Source: Acidobacteriaceae bacterium (GTDB lineage Bacteria > Acidobacteriota > Terriglobia > Terriglobales > Acidobacteriaceae). Taken from it: 64,000 nucleotides of DNA. The stretch spans positions 1-64,000 of the forward strand of contig PLBY01000079.1 of assembly GCA_003134655.1 (NCBI GenBank). The letters are read 5' to 3'. Of this stretch, positions 36,943 to 45,754 are shown in pieces; position 1 is the first letter of the stretch, and each line of letters begins with the position of its first letter. The position numbers and the translations under genes were made by a program. The notes under the pieces are model-generated. The model was not told where the DNA came from and ran no database searches. It worked only from the letters and a program-made list of their open reading frames with translations.

Positions 36943-38280
36943 TTAGCGGGTCGACTGTTCCGCAGTGAGTTTGTGCAATTCTTCCGGCGTCGCATTCAGC
37001 AAGTTCCTCAACACCGCAACCTCTGCCGCGATCCCCGCGTGAAGCGCGGGATCCACATCGGGAGCGAACAGCGCAGAGTGATTCGAAGGAAGCTGAGTGC
37101 CCGCCGCTTTAGCTGCAGCGAACTTCTCCGGGTCTGCCCCACCCAGACTGAAATAAAAGCCCGGAACACCCTGATTGACGAAATAGGAGAAATCCTCTGA
37201 GGGCGTGATCGGCTCGCCGGTCACTACCTTGTCTTTTCCGAGCGCGGCTTCCAGCGGAGCCCGTAGCCGCTCGGCCAGCGCGGGATTGTTGTAAACCAGG
37301 GCGGTACCCTCGTAGCGTTCCACCGAAGGTTCGCGTGGCGCCCCCGCCGCGGCGGCCTCACCCTTGGCGATGCGTGCGATGGCAGCAAGAATCTGCTGCC
37401 GCACCTCCTGCTTGCGGGTCCGTATAGTTAGCCCCATTTCCGCGTGATCAGGAATGATGTTGTTCTTGGTGCCCGCCAGGATGTAGCCGACCGTTACGAC
37501 CGCCATTTCGCCGGGTTTGATCTCGCGGGACACAATGGTCTGCAGCGCGAGAATGGTTCGAGCTGCGATCACAATGGGATCGATGGCCGACTGCGGCATC
37601 GAGCCATGCCCACCTTTGCCATAGATCGTGATGCGTACCGAATCCGAGTTCGTGTTGTAGACGCCGGGAGTAATCGCGGCCATCCCCGCGGGAAATTCAT
37701 TGCCGACATGCAAAGCCACGGCAACGTCCGGCTTCGGAAACTTCGTGAACAAGCCGTCGCGGACCATTCCATCCGCTCCGCCAATAGTTTCCTCGGCAGG
37801 CTGGCCGATCAGCATCAGCGTCCCATGCCAGGTGTTCTTGCTGCGTGCCATGACCTCAGCAGTGCCGAGAAGGGCCGCCATATGCAGGTCGTGTCCGCAC
37901 GCATGCATTACCGGGACGTCTCGCCCGGCGTCGTCTTTCGAGCGCACCTTGCTGGCGTACGGAAGGCCCGTCTTCTCTTCCACCGGAAGCGCATCCAGTT
38001 CCGTGCGCAGCATAATGACGGGGCCGGGCCCGTTCTTGAGAATGGCGACCACGCCTGTAGTGTCCACATGTTCAGTCACCTCATACCCAGCACTGCGCAA
38101 ACTCGCGGCCAGCTTCGCTGCGGTTTGCGTCTCATGCGCTGAGAGTTCAGGGTTCTGATGCAGATCAAGATAAAGCGCATGCGCGTCAGGATAGACGCTT
38201 TCAACTTCTTTGGAGGATGGAGCCTGCGCGCAGGCGAAGGCAGTCAGAAGGACCAGCAGGGGAAATTTTGACAAGATCAT
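36943..38280 (-). CDS. M20-family amidohydrolase/peptidase, exported
   Basis: A 445-residue metallo-hydrolase of the M20 family (amidohydrolases acting on N-acyl amino acids, hippurate, indole-acetyl conjugates or peptides). Signal peptide about 1-18 (FPLLVLLTAFACAQ). Metal ligands lie in HACGHDLHMAAL and in PAEETIGGADGM, then HVGNEF, and a final His in NHSALF. The dimerization domain lies between (YGKGGHGSMPQSAIDPIV). Export and family fit a periplasmic or secreted peptide/amide hydrolase. The substrate cannot be assigned. Confidence 0.9.
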   Translation of the reverse strand: MILSKFPLLVLLTAFACAQAPSSKEVESVYPDAHALYLDLHQNPELSAHETQTAAKLAASLRSAGYEVTEHVDTTGVVAILKNGPGPVIMLRTELDALPVEEKTGLPYASKVRSKDDAGRDVPVMHACGHDLHMAALLGTAEVMARSKNTWHGTLMLIGQPAEETIGGADGMVRDGLFTKFPKPDVAVALHVGNEFPAGMAAITPGVYNTNSDSVRITIYGKGGHGSMPQSAIDPIVIAARTILALQTIVSREIKPGEMAVVTVGYILAGTKNNIIPDHAEMGLTIRTRKQEVRQQILAAIARIAKGEAAAAGAPREPSVERYEGTALVYNNPALAERLRAPLEAALGKDKVVTGEPITPSEDFSYFVNQGVPGFYFSLGGADPEKFAAAKAAGTQLPSNHSALFAPDVDPALHAGIAAEVAVLRNLLNATPEELHKLTAEQSTR

Positions 38281-38481
38281 CGTGCCGGGATCATATCCTG
38301 CGCGTTCTCAGGGTTGCAAACTCATGGGTCCGGCTAATGGTTTCTATTTGCAACGAAATCCAGAGTGAGGCCATCTTAATGAGTAAGCCGCGGAATTCTC
38401 CCGCTTGCCTTTTTTCCACCGGGTGTACAATCGGCTTAGAAAGCACTTGGTTGCGCACTTCGTTAGCAAGGCCGAGGCGCT

Positions 38482-39534
38482 ATGAATGTTCACGTCAGCT
38501 ACCGTCTTCATAAAATTCCCGCCGTCGAAAGAGACATTCAACACCAGATCGAAAAACTGCAAAAACGCCTGCAGGTTTTCCGGCCCGAACTTATCCACTT
38601 GAAGGGAGTGGTGGAGGAGATCTCTGCTCGCGAGGGCACCAGCGTTTCGCTGAACCTGCGCTTGCCGTCAGGTCAAATGGCCGTGCAGACTTCGGCGCCG
38701 AACGCCGCAGCTGCGGTGAAGAGTGCGTTTGAGGATCTGCTGCAGCAGGTCAGCAAGCACAAAGATCTCCTGCGAGCGTCGCACAAGTGGCAGCGTGGCA
38801 AGCGTGGGGATAGTGCCCGTCCCAGCGCCGTCGTGCACGAGGTTCCGTTCGAGCAGACGCTGGCCGCCGTTTTCCCGCCGACGATTTCTTCCGACGACAT
38901 TCGCTCCTACGTGAACATCAATCTCTCGCGCCTGGAGCGCTTTGTCGAAAGGGAAATCTATTTCCGCGAGGCCCAGGAATCGATCGCGCCCGACAGCGTC
39001 TCGAAAGAAGAAGTCATCGACGAAACCATCGCCGCCGCCTTGGGCAACGGTCAGGAGAAGCCCGAACGCCTGGCGCTCGAGCCCTGGCTTTACCGTCTGG
39101 CTTTGCAAGCGTTGGACGAACTCTCTCGCACCGACGAGAGCAGCGGTAACGCCCGCCCATTGGAAGACTCTGCGCGCCCGCGCAACGTGAAGGGCAGCGA
39201 CGAATCGGAGTTGCAGTTTCATCAGCCCGACGAGTCCATCACCGGCGCCACCGTCATCGCCGATGCCCGCGTAGCCACGCCGGAGCAGATTATGGCCTCC
39301 GACGAACTCTTGCGCCTGATTGCGTCCTCTCTGCGCGATCTCGGCTCGGGCCCGCGCGAGGCCTTCATTCTGCACGCTGTCGAAGGCTTCAGTGTCGATG
39401 AAATTGTGGCGATCACCGGCGTCCCGGCCGACCGGGTGCTGGCCTTCGTTTCTGCCGCACGCGACCACTTACGCAAAGCGCCGGGACTGGCCAAACAGTT
39501 TCAAGGCCGGCTCGCTCCGACCGGCGCCGCTTAA
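38482..39534 (+). CDS. Fusion of HPF/RaiA ribosome-hibernation domain with sigma-70-like domains
   Basis: A 350-residue fusion. Residues 1-103 match the S30AE/HPF fold that binds the 30S decoding centre: MNVHVSYRLHKIPAVERDIQ at the start and AAVKSAFEDLLQQVSKHKDL at the end. Residues ~140-215 resemble sigma region 2 (LSRLERFVEREIYFREAQ, EEVIDETIAAAL, EPWLYRLALQALDEL). Residues ~266-335 resemble region 4 (TPEQIMASDELLRLIASSL, GPREAFILHAVEGFSVDEIV, VPADRVLAFVSAARDHL). Whether it still recognises promoters is unknown. Possible promoter TTGCCT/TACAAT (38405-38431, 15-nt spacer, weak). The next gene, a baeRF, starts 30 nt later, so a shared operon is likely. Confidence 0.82.
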   Translation: MNVHVSYRLHKIPAVERDIQHQIEKLQKRLQVFRPELIHLKGVVEEISAREGTSVSLNLRLPSGQMAVQTSAPNAAAAVKSAFEDLLQQVSKHKDLLRASHKWQRGKRGDSARPSAVVHEVPFEQTLAAVFPPTISSDDIRSYVNINLSRLERFVEREIYFREAQESIAPDSVSKEEVIDETIAAALGNGQEKPERLALEPWLYRLALQALDELSRTDESSGNARPLEDSARPRNVKGSDESELQFHQPDESITGATVIADARVATPEQIMASDELLRLIASSLRDLGSGPREAFILHAVEGFSVDEIVAITGVPADRVLAFVSAARDHLRKAPGLAKQFQGRLAPTGAA

Positions 39535-39564
39535 TTCCAATCTCAATGTTTTTGGAGGTCATTC

Positions 39565-40812
39565 ATGACCATGACTCGAGAACAAATCCGAGAGCTAGCT
39601 GAATTTCAGGATGAAAAATCTTGTGCTGTCAGTTTTTATTTTCAGCCGTCCACGCCGCGCAACAAGGCGCACAAGGAAGATACGATTCTCGTCAAGGACC
39701 TGGTGCGCGAAGCTCTCCGGACTGTGGAAAGCCGCTCTGTAGAAAGTAAAGACAAGAAAGACAGCGCCCGCGCTGATATGGACCGGATCCTGCGCCTCTC
39801 GGGGGAACTGCGCAGCAACGGAACTCACGGCAAGGCCGTGTTTGCCTGCGCCGCCCAAAACCTCTGGCGCGAATATGACTTGCCCGCCAGCCTTCCGAGT
39901 ACGCAACTCTTCGTGGGCCGCCATTTTCATCTCAAACCGATTGCATATCTGCTGGGCGCCTCTCCGCTGCTGGGCGTTGTGCTCGTCGACCGGCACCGGG
40001 CCCGCATCTTCGATCTTCGCCTCGGCGAGTTGACGGAACGCAAAGACCTGTTTCATCCGCTCTCCCGCAAGGGCCGTAGTGACGGATATGCCGGCTACGA
40101 CGCAGGCCACGCCCAGCGCCGCGTGGAAGACGAAACTCGCCAGCATTTCAAGCATGTGGCTGAATCACTGAAGGATCTGCTAGAAAAGGGCGTGTTCGAG
40201 AAATGGATTCTGGCCTGCCCCGATTCCCACCGCGCTCTGTTCGAATCCCAACTGCACTCTTATGTGAGTCAGGCATTGATCGGCCGGTTCCACGCGGATT
40301 TGGCTCATGCCACCCGCGACGAGATCCGCACCCACGCGCAGGCGATTAAGGAACGGTGGAAAAGCGATCGCCGCCGCGAACTGGTCGGCCAGGCTTTGGG
40401 GCAGGCCCGCAGCAACGGACGCGGGGTAACCGGCCTGCGCCGCGTGTTACGCTCACTGGAACTGGGAGAAGTGCAGACTCTGCTGATCGGCGAAAACTTG
40501 CAGGCGCACGCCGTCGAATGTTCGGGATGCGGCCACATCGATGCCCACATCGTGGGTTCCTGTCCGGTTTGTGCCAAAGCTACGCAGGAAGTGGTCGATG
40601 TAGGCGAGGCTATTTTGCCTTTGGTCATTCGCCGCGACATCGAGACCTTCTACGTGAAGGATGATCCGGAGTTCGACAAGGTAGGTAATATCGCCGCGCT
40701 GCTGCGTTTCCGTTCGGAAAACGTGCAGCCGATCTCCCCGGTCGCGGCCGATCGATTAGAGAAAGCAGGCGCGGCCTATCCCGGCCGGTTGCGCAGGTTC
40801 GCCAGCCGCTGA
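39565..40812 (+). CDS. baeRF: bacterial eRF1-like release/rescue factor with zinc ribbon
   Basis: A 415-residue member of the bacterial archaeo-eukaryotic release factor (baeRF) group. Residues ~170-205 (GYAGYDAGHAQRRVEDETRQ then HFKHVAESL) align with the eRF1/Vms1 catalytic-loop region (GGQ...RFARLREEKRHNYVRKV), but the GGQ itself is replaced by AGY. The eL30-like C-terminal domain includes LRSLELGEVQTLLIGENL. A four-Cys zinc ribbon (CSGCGHIDAHIVGSCPVC, about 314-331) follows. Predicted to act on stalled or hibernating ribosomes. TTGGAGGTC sits 5 nt before the ATG. The pairing with an HPF-sigma fusion supports a ribosome role. Confidence 0.8.
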   Translation: MTMTREQIRELAEFQDEKSCAVSFYFQPSTPRNKAHKEDTILVKDLVREALRTVESRSVESKDKKDSARADMDRILRLSGELRSNGTHGKAVFACAAQNLWREYDLPASLPSTQLFVGRHFHLKPIAYLLGASPLLGVVLVDRHRARIFDLRLGELTERKDLFHPLSRKGRSDGYAGYDAGHAQRRVEDETRQHFKHVAESLKDLLEKGVFEKWILACPDSHRALFESQLHSYVSQALIGRFHADLAHATRDEIRTHAQAIKERWKSDRRRELVGQALGQARSNGRGVTGLRRVLRSLELGEVQTLLIGENLQAHAVECSGCGHIDAHIVGSCPVCAKATQEVVDVGEAILPLVIRRDIETFYVKDDPEFDKVGNIAALLRFRSENVQPISPVAADRLEKAGAAYPGRLRRFASR

Positions 40813-40855
40813 AAACGAGGCTCCGACTGGCCTGCGGGAGTGCCGCCGAGAGAAA

Positions 40856-40884
40856 TTGTAGGCGGGGGCGAATGACACTATAAT
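40856..40884 (+). promoter_or_regulatory. Sigma-70-type promoter of the Ser/Thr kinase gene
   Basis: TTGTAG (40856-40861), a 17-nt spacer, then TATAAT (40879-40884). Initiation would be near 40891, only ~6 nt from the ATG, so the mRNA would be almost leaderless. No Shine-Dalgarno is seen. Confidence 0.5.
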
Positions 40885-40896
40885 TGCGCCCCAACG

Positions 40897-43551
40897 ATGG
40901 CACTCTCCTTGGGTAAACGGCTGGGGCCTTACGAGATTCAATCGCCGCTCGGTGCGGGCGGCATGGGTGAAGTGTATCGCGCCCGCGATACACGCCTGGA
41001 CCGCACCGTCGCCATCAAGATTCTTCCGGAGCATCTTTCTTCGAATCTCGAGGCGCTGCAGCGCTTTGACCGCGAGGCGCGCGCCGTATCCAGCCTCAAT
41101 CATCCCAACGTGTGTCAGCTCTACGACGTCGGTTCGCAGGACGGAACCAGCTACCTCGTCATGGAATATCTGGAAGGCGAGACTCTGGCCGACCGCTTGA
41201 GCAAGGGACCCTTGCCCATCGATCAAGTCTTGAAGTGTGGAATCGAAATCTGTGAAGGGCTCGAGAAAGCGCATCGCAGCGGCGTCATCCATCGCGACCT
41301 GAAGCCCGGCAACATCATGCTCACGAAGAGCGGCGCCAAGCTGATGGATTTTGGCCTGGCGAAGCCCGTAACTCCGGCGAGTTCCGCCAGCTCCGGACTG
41401 ACGCAGACCGTAGCCACGCCCCAGCATCCGCTCACCATGGCCGGCATGGTTGTGGGCACCTTCCAGTACATGGCACCTGAGCAACTGGAAGGCAGGGAAG
41501 CCGACGCCCGCTGCGACATCTTCGCACTCGGCGCTGTGCTGTATGAAATGGTCACGGGCAAGCGTGCGTTCGAAGGCAAAACTGCATCGTCGACGATTGC
41601 GGCGATCCTCGCGTCGGAGCCGCCGTCGCTCTCCACGGTGCAGCCGTTGTCTCCCATGGCGCTAGAGGGCACCGTGAAAAGTTGCCTCGCCAAAGATCCC
41701 GACGAACGCCTGCAAACCGCGCACGACGTCAAATTGCAGTTGAAGTGGATTCAGCAGAGTGGATCGTCATCCCGATTGCCCGCCGTCGCTCCTACTGCCG
41801 GAAACCCTCGAAGTCGAATCGGCTGGCTGGCCGCCGGAGTGCTGCTGCTCGTAGTCGGGGCCTCTGCCGTGTGGTGGTTCGCCACTCGCGAGACGCCCTC
41901 GCCGATGTATTTCAACAGTTCCGTGCCTTTTCCCACCAACTATGTGGCTCTGTCGCGAGATGGGAAAAGGCTGGCGCTGGTCGCTTATTCGGATCAGGCC
42001 AACAAAAACGTAATCTGGCTGCAACAGGTCGGAGGACGGGGTGCCACTGTGCTTCCTGGAACAGAGGGTGCGGCTTATCCCTTCTGGGCACCGAATGGAC
42101 ATTCCATTGGTTTCTTTGCCGATGGCAAGCTGAAGACCATCGACGTTGCTTCAGGCAGATCAGCACAGTCCCTGACCGATGCTCCCTTTGGCCGGGGAGG
42201 CACATGGAGCAAGGACGGAGTCATTCTTTATACGCCGGACGCGTGGAGCGGGTTGTACCGCATCCCGTCCTCCGGCGGAACGCCGGTGCAGGTGACCAAG
42301 CAGGACGTTGCTGCGTTCCAGGTGAGCAATCGCTGGCCCGTATTCCTGCCCGACGGCCGGCACTTCCTCTATCTGGCATGCAACTTCTCTGGGCGGCTCG
42401 ACAAGAACTGGATTGTCATGGGCTCGCTCGACTCCCCAGAGCGGCGGCCGATCGTCAACGCCAGCACGAATGCGTTATACGCCGATCCTGGCTACTTGCT
42501 CTACTGGCGCGACGACGCTCTGGTCGCCCAACGATTCGATCTGGGTAGCTACTCGCTCACGGGTGAACCGCACATTGTCAGCGATGCGGTGCAATACTTT
42601 CCGCAAACGAATTTTGCCGTCTTCGATGCCGCCGGCAAGACTCTGGTCGTGCAAACCCACGCGGGAAAGGGAGCCAACAAATCACAACTCACCTGGTTCG
42701 ACCGGCATGGCAAACAGGTCGGCATGGTCGGGCCGCCGGAGCTAGTTTCCAATCCCAAGATTTCTCCTGACGGAAAACGCGTCGCCGTGGACCAGATTGA
42801 CACCGACGGCCGTCACGTCAACATCTGGATTCATGACCTGAACAGCGACGCTGCCCGTCGCCTGGGTTTCGGGCCGTGGCTGGAACAGGTCACGGTTTGG
42901 AGTCCCGACGGCAAACAGGTGATTTATACCGCGAACGAAAAACTCTTCTTCAGCCTCTACGCGAAGAACGCTGATGGATCGGGCTCGGCGGACATGCTGG
43001 TAGACATGGGCACCCCGCAGCAGTCACCGTGGGATTGGTCGCGCGACGGCAAGTACGTGCTGGCCCGGAAAGACCACGAGTTGTGGTACATCACCATGCC
43101 GGACCGGCAGACGCGGCCTTTACTGCAATCCAAGTTGCTGGTTCGCAATGCTCAGTTTTCGCCCGACGGAAAATTTGTCGCTTACGCCTCCAGCGAAACG
43201 GGGAACTGGGAAGTCTACGTTTCACCTTTTCCCGGCTTCGGCAGTAAGTGGGAGGTCTCGCGCGGTGGCGGCGAAGAGCCTCGCTGGCGCGGTGACGGCA
43301 AGGAGATGTTCTATCTAGCCCCGGACGGCAGGTTGATGGCTGCGGACGTTAAGTCCGGCACCGGCTTCGAAGCGGGCTCCCCCATTGCTTTGTTCCAGAC
43401 CCATCCCCGGCAACCGCTGTCCGCGATGGATTTCTTTTCCTACGACGTGACTGCAGACGGACAAAAATTTCTGGTCAACACGAAAATGGACACGACCAGT
43501 TCGGCGCCGTTGTCAGTCATCCTCAACTGGTCCGCGGAGATGGAGAAGTAA
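40897..43551 (+). CDS. Membrane Ser/Thr protein kinase with TolB/PD40-like beta-propeller sensor
   Basis: An 884-residue PknB-type kinase. The P-loop GAGGMGEVYRARD (about 19-31), the ATP Lys in VAIKIL (~39-44), the catalytic VIHRDLKPGN (~128-138), DFGLAKP and the APE-like APEQLEGREAD are all intact, so it should be active. A single membrane helix (about 309-330, WLAAGVLLLVVGASAVWWF) leads to an extracytoplasmic beta-propeller of ~550 residues with repeated SPDGKxVAY/WSPDGKQVIY strands. This design is common in Acidobacteriota. The ligand and targets are unknown. It is 84 nt after baeRF, with its own promoter. Confidence 0.93.
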   Translation: MALSLGKRLGPYEIQSPLGAGGMGEVYRARDTRLDRTVAIKILPEHLSSNLEALQRFDREARAVSSLNHPNVCQLYDVGSQDGTSYLVMEYLEGETLADRLSKGPLPIDQVLKCGIEICEGLEKAHRSGVIHRDLKPGNIMLTKSGAKLMDFGLAKPVTPASSASSGLTQTVATPQHPLTMAGMVVGTFQYMAPEQLEGREADARCDIFALGAVLYEMVTGKRAFEGKTASSTIAAILASEPPSLSTVQPLSPMALEGTVKSCLAKDPDERLQTAHDVKLQLKWIQQSGSSSRLPAVAPTAGNPRSRIGWLAAGVLLLVVGASAVWWFATRETPSPMYFNSSVPFPTNYVALSRDGKRLALVAYSDQANKNVIWLQQVGGRGATVLPGTEGAAYPFWAPNGHSIGFFADGKLKTIDVASGRSAQSLTDAPFGRGGTWSKDGVILYTPDAWSGLYRIPSSGGTPVQVTKQDVAAFQVSNRWPVFLPDGRHFLYLACNFSGRLDKNWIVMGSLDSPERRPIVNASTNALYADPGYLLYWRDDALVAQRFDLGSYSLTGEPHIVSDAVQYFPQTNFAVFDAAGKTLVVQTHAGKGANKSQLTWFDRHGKQVGMVGPPELVSNPKISPDGKRVAVDQIDTDGRHVNIWIHDLNSDAARRLGFGPWLEQVTVWSPDGKQVIYTANEKLFFSLYAKNADGSGSADMLVDMGTPQQSPWDWSRDGKYVLARKDHELWYITMPDRQTRPLLQSKLLVRNAQFSPDGKFVAYASSETGNWEVYVSPFPGFGSKWEVSRGGGEEPRWRGDGKEMFYLAPDGRLMAADVKSGTGFEAGSPIALFQTHPRQPLSAMDFFSYDVTADGQKFLVNTKMDTTSSAPLSVILNWSAEMEK

Positions 43552-43566
43552 ACGTGCGGGCCTTTC

Positions 43567-43602
43567 ATGTGGGGATAGCCGCCTTTCGGCTGTCCGTCGA
43601 TC
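43567..43602. repeat. Palindromic repeat, family A copy
   Basis: GTGGGGATAGCCGCCTTTCG followed by GCTGTCCGTCGATC: a hairpin (GCCGCCTTTCGGC) within a TGTGGGGA-headed unit. It matches the copies at 50241, 50688 and 52119. Directly after it (43618-43660) is a CCTTCGTGATCC.TAGTGTCC run like that at 31340. Confidence 0.65.
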
Positions 43603-43767
43603 GCCTTCAGTTGAAGTCCTTCGTGATCCTTAGTGTCCTTCGTGGTGGAGGCTTTTTCTTCCTGCGCGGATCTGACCCACCGAGTGAACACCGCACCCAG
43701 CCCGTGATATGCTTCCCGCTTCGCCTGCAAGCTCATCGTCGCAGTCGAACAACGATCTGGAGGACTA

Positions 43768-45027
43768 GTGACATTCTCGCGCCGTGATTTCGTGAAGTCG
43801 TCTGTGCTCGGAGCCGTTGCCGCCGGGGTGGGAGCGCACACTGCTTTTCCAGACGCGCTCGCCGAAGACAGCCAGCAGGGCCACGCGTCCAAGGAAGATT
43901 CTCCCAAGCGCCCGGTCATCATTTGCGCCCACAACGGCTATGCATACACCGAAGCGGCTTACGCCTTCCTGAAAAGCGGCGGCGACACGCTCGAGGCCGG
44001 CATCCGCGTAGTGAAAGGTCCAGAGGACGATCCCAACGACGACTCGGTGGGCCTCGGTGGCCTACCCAACGAAGAAGGCGTGGTCGAACTGGACTCCTGC
44101 TGCATGCACGGACCCACACGCCGTGCAGGCTCGGTCGGGGGTGTGCGCAACATCAAGAATGTGTCGATGGTGGGCCGAGCCGTCATGGAGCACACCGGCC
44201 ACGTCATGCTCGTCGGCGAGGGCGCAGAAAAATTCGCCGTGGCCATGGGCTTTCCGCGCGAGAACCTGCTGACCGAGCGCTCGCGCAAAATCTGGCTGCT
44301 GTGGAAAGAATTCAATTCCGACCGCGACTGGTGGGGACCGGGCATGGCCGATCCGCACTGGCATCCGCCCGCGCCCGATTCCAAGCCGCAAGCCGATCTG
44401 TGGAGGGATCGCATTCAGCAATTGCAACAGCGCGCCGCCGATCTCGGCATCGAGCCAGAATTTCAATTGGCAGCAGTGCACCGCGTGCTGTTTCCGCCAA
44501 CAGGTACGATCCACTGCTCGGTCCTGAACGACAAAGGCGAAATGTCAGGCATCACCACTACAAGCGGATTGGCCTTCAAACTCCCGGGCCGTTGCGGCGA
44601 TTCGCCCATCATCGGCGCTGGATGCTATACCGATCAGGACATCGGTTCCGCGGGCGCCACCGGTGCCGGGGAAGAGAACATCAAAGTCGCGGGCGCTCAC
44701 ACCATCGTCGAAAATATGCGCCACGGCATGTCTCCGCAGGAGGCGGCCATGGACGCGCTCAAACGCATCGTCCGCAACTACAACGGCGACATGACGAAAC
44801 TCCGCTACATGGACATGACGTATTACGCCCTGCGCAAAGACGGAGCGTATGCCTGCGTGTGTTTGTGGGAAGGATATTCTCCGGGCAATCCGCATAAGTT
44901 TACGGTGCACGACGGAACGCTGCGCTCCGAGGTCACGACTCCGCTGCTTAAGGGCTACTCACAGGATTGGCCGCCCTTCCCACCGATCCCTGATGAGCTG
45001 AAGAAGGATTCGTATTACCTGAAATAG
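43768..45027 (+). CDS. Aspartylglucosaminidase/isoaspartyl peptidase-like enzyme, Tat-exported
   Basis: N-terminal-nucleophile hydrolase of the T2 family (N4-(beta-N-acetylglucosaminyl)-L-asparaginase or isoaspartyl aminopeptidase), 419 residues. It begins with a twin-arginine signal SRRDFVKSSVLGAVAAGVG. The probable Thr nucleophile is in GTIHCSVLNDKGEMSG, followed by the family's GITTTSGLAFKLPGRCGDSP and GAGCYTD. Autoproteolysis into two subunits is expected by family analogy. GTG start with CTGGAGGA before it. Substrate preference is open. Confidence 0.86.
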   Translation: MTFSRRDFVKSSVLGAVAAGVGAHTAFPDALAEDSQQGHASKEDSPKRPVIICAHNGYAYTEAAYAFLKSGGDTLEAGIRVVKGPEDDPNDDSVGLGGLPNEEGVVELDSCCMHGPTRRAGSVGGVRNIKNVSMVGRAVMEHTGHVMLVGEGAEKFAVAMGFPRENLLTERSRKIWLLWKEFNSDRDWWGPGMADPHWHPPAPDSKPQADLWRDRIQQLQQRAADLGIEPEFQLAAVHRVLFPPTGTIHCSVLNDKGEMSGITTTSGLAFKLPGRCGDSPIIGAGCYTDQDIGSAGATGAGEENIKVAGAHTIVENMRHGMSPQEAAMDALKRIVRNYNGDMTKLRYMDMTYYALRKDGAYACVCLWEGYSPGNPHKFTVHDGTLRSEVTTPLLKGYSQDWPPFPPIPDELKKDSYYLK

Positions 45028-45034
45028 CGAAGTC

Positions 45035-45454
45035 TCATCGAACCAGCTGGACGCCGGCCTGAGTTGCGGCCTGTTCGAGTTTCCGGTCGAGAGTAGCGAG
45101 AGAAAGCTGCTGGCGTCTTGCGGTGTCCAGGTACTCTGCGTCGTATGCCGTAAGTTGAAACTGCCGAGCAGTCGCTATGACATGCCTCATTGGGACTGGG
45201 CGTGCGCTTTCATCGATGGATTGAGCGATCACAATCTCCAGATTCTGCAGGGCCGGCGCGATGTCGGACGCGGTGAGAATGCCTCTTCTTTCCGCTGTTA
45301 CAAATCCATTTGCGACTTCAAGCCGCCAAACTGAGGGAACTACAGCGCGGTCACCTGCCAGCAACCGTTGCTTAACATCGGTGGCATAAGGCGCGATCTG
45401 ACGATCTACGAACCAGGCTAGTGCCACGGACGCGTCCAGAACAAAACGCTTCAC
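45035..45454 (-). CDS. vapC: VapC-type PIN-domain toxin
   Basis: A 139-residue PIN-domain ribonuclease that in the family cleaves RNA to stop growth. Acidic residues expected in the active site: Asp in VLDASVALAW (Asp7), Glu in WRLEVANGF (about 46), and the later Asp residues in LTAYDAEYLDTA and LATLDRKL. Its ATG overlaps the antitoxin stop (ATGA), typical of a toxin-antitoxin operon. It is convergent with the aspartylglucosaminidase-like gene, 7 nt away. Confidence 0.9.
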   Translation of the reverse strand: MKRFVLDASVALAWFVDRQIAPYATDVKQRLLAGDRAVVPSVWRLEVANGFVTAERRGILTASDIAPALQNLEIVIAQSIDESARPVPMRHVIATARQFQLTAYDAEYLDTARRQQLSLATLDRKLEQAATQAGVQLVR

Positions 45455-45690
45455 CGGCGTCCTTCGTCGATCAGATCCTTAACCGTCGTGCCCTTGGGCA
45501 ACGCCTTGGCCCGCATGCGGATCTGCTCAATCTGCGCAAAAGCCTCTTTCAAACTGACATCTTCGCGAGCGGGAACGATGATGGCGGCCAGCTTTCCGCG
45601 GCGCGTGATACCGATGCGTTCGCCTTCATTCGCCCTCTCCACCAGTTCCGAGAGCTTCTGCTTGGCTTCAAACAGCCCGATGGTTCGCAT
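45451..45690 (-). CDS. Phd/YefM-family antitoxin
   Basis: A 79-residue antitoxin: MRTIGLFEAKQKLSELVERA and ITRRGKLAAIIVP are classic Phd/YefM DNA-binding residues; the C-terminus (LPKGTTVKDLIDEGRR) would bind the toxin. I start at the ATG 45688-45690, because AGGAG lies 10 nt upstream. A longer start at 45711 would fall inside the operator palindrome. The gene overlaps the VapC start by 4 nt. Confidence 0.88.
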   Translation of the reverse strand: MRTIGLFEAKQKLSELVERANEGERIGITRRGKLAAIIVPAREDVSLKEAFAQIEQIRMRAKALPKGTTVKDLIDEGRR

Positions 45691-45707
45691 ATACTCAAGT
45701 CTCCTAA

Positions 45708-45732
45708 TCATCTAGATTAATAGTCTAGATGA
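45708..45732. promoter_or_regulatory. Palindromic operator of the Phd/VapC locus
   Basis: TCATCTAGA (45708-45716), spacer TTAATAG, TCTAGATGA (45724-45732): a 9-bp perfect inverted repeat, 18 nt upstream of the antitoxin ATG. Phd/YefM antitoxins repress through such palindromes, so this is a good autoregulatory site. Confidence 0.75.
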
Positions 45733-45754
45733 TTTGGAACTGGCTGTCAATCTT

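Noticed and set aside
43923-44897. 324-residue Arg/His-rich frame within the aspartylglucosaminidase gene
   Set aside because: Same-strand shadow frame with strongly biased composition and no start signal.
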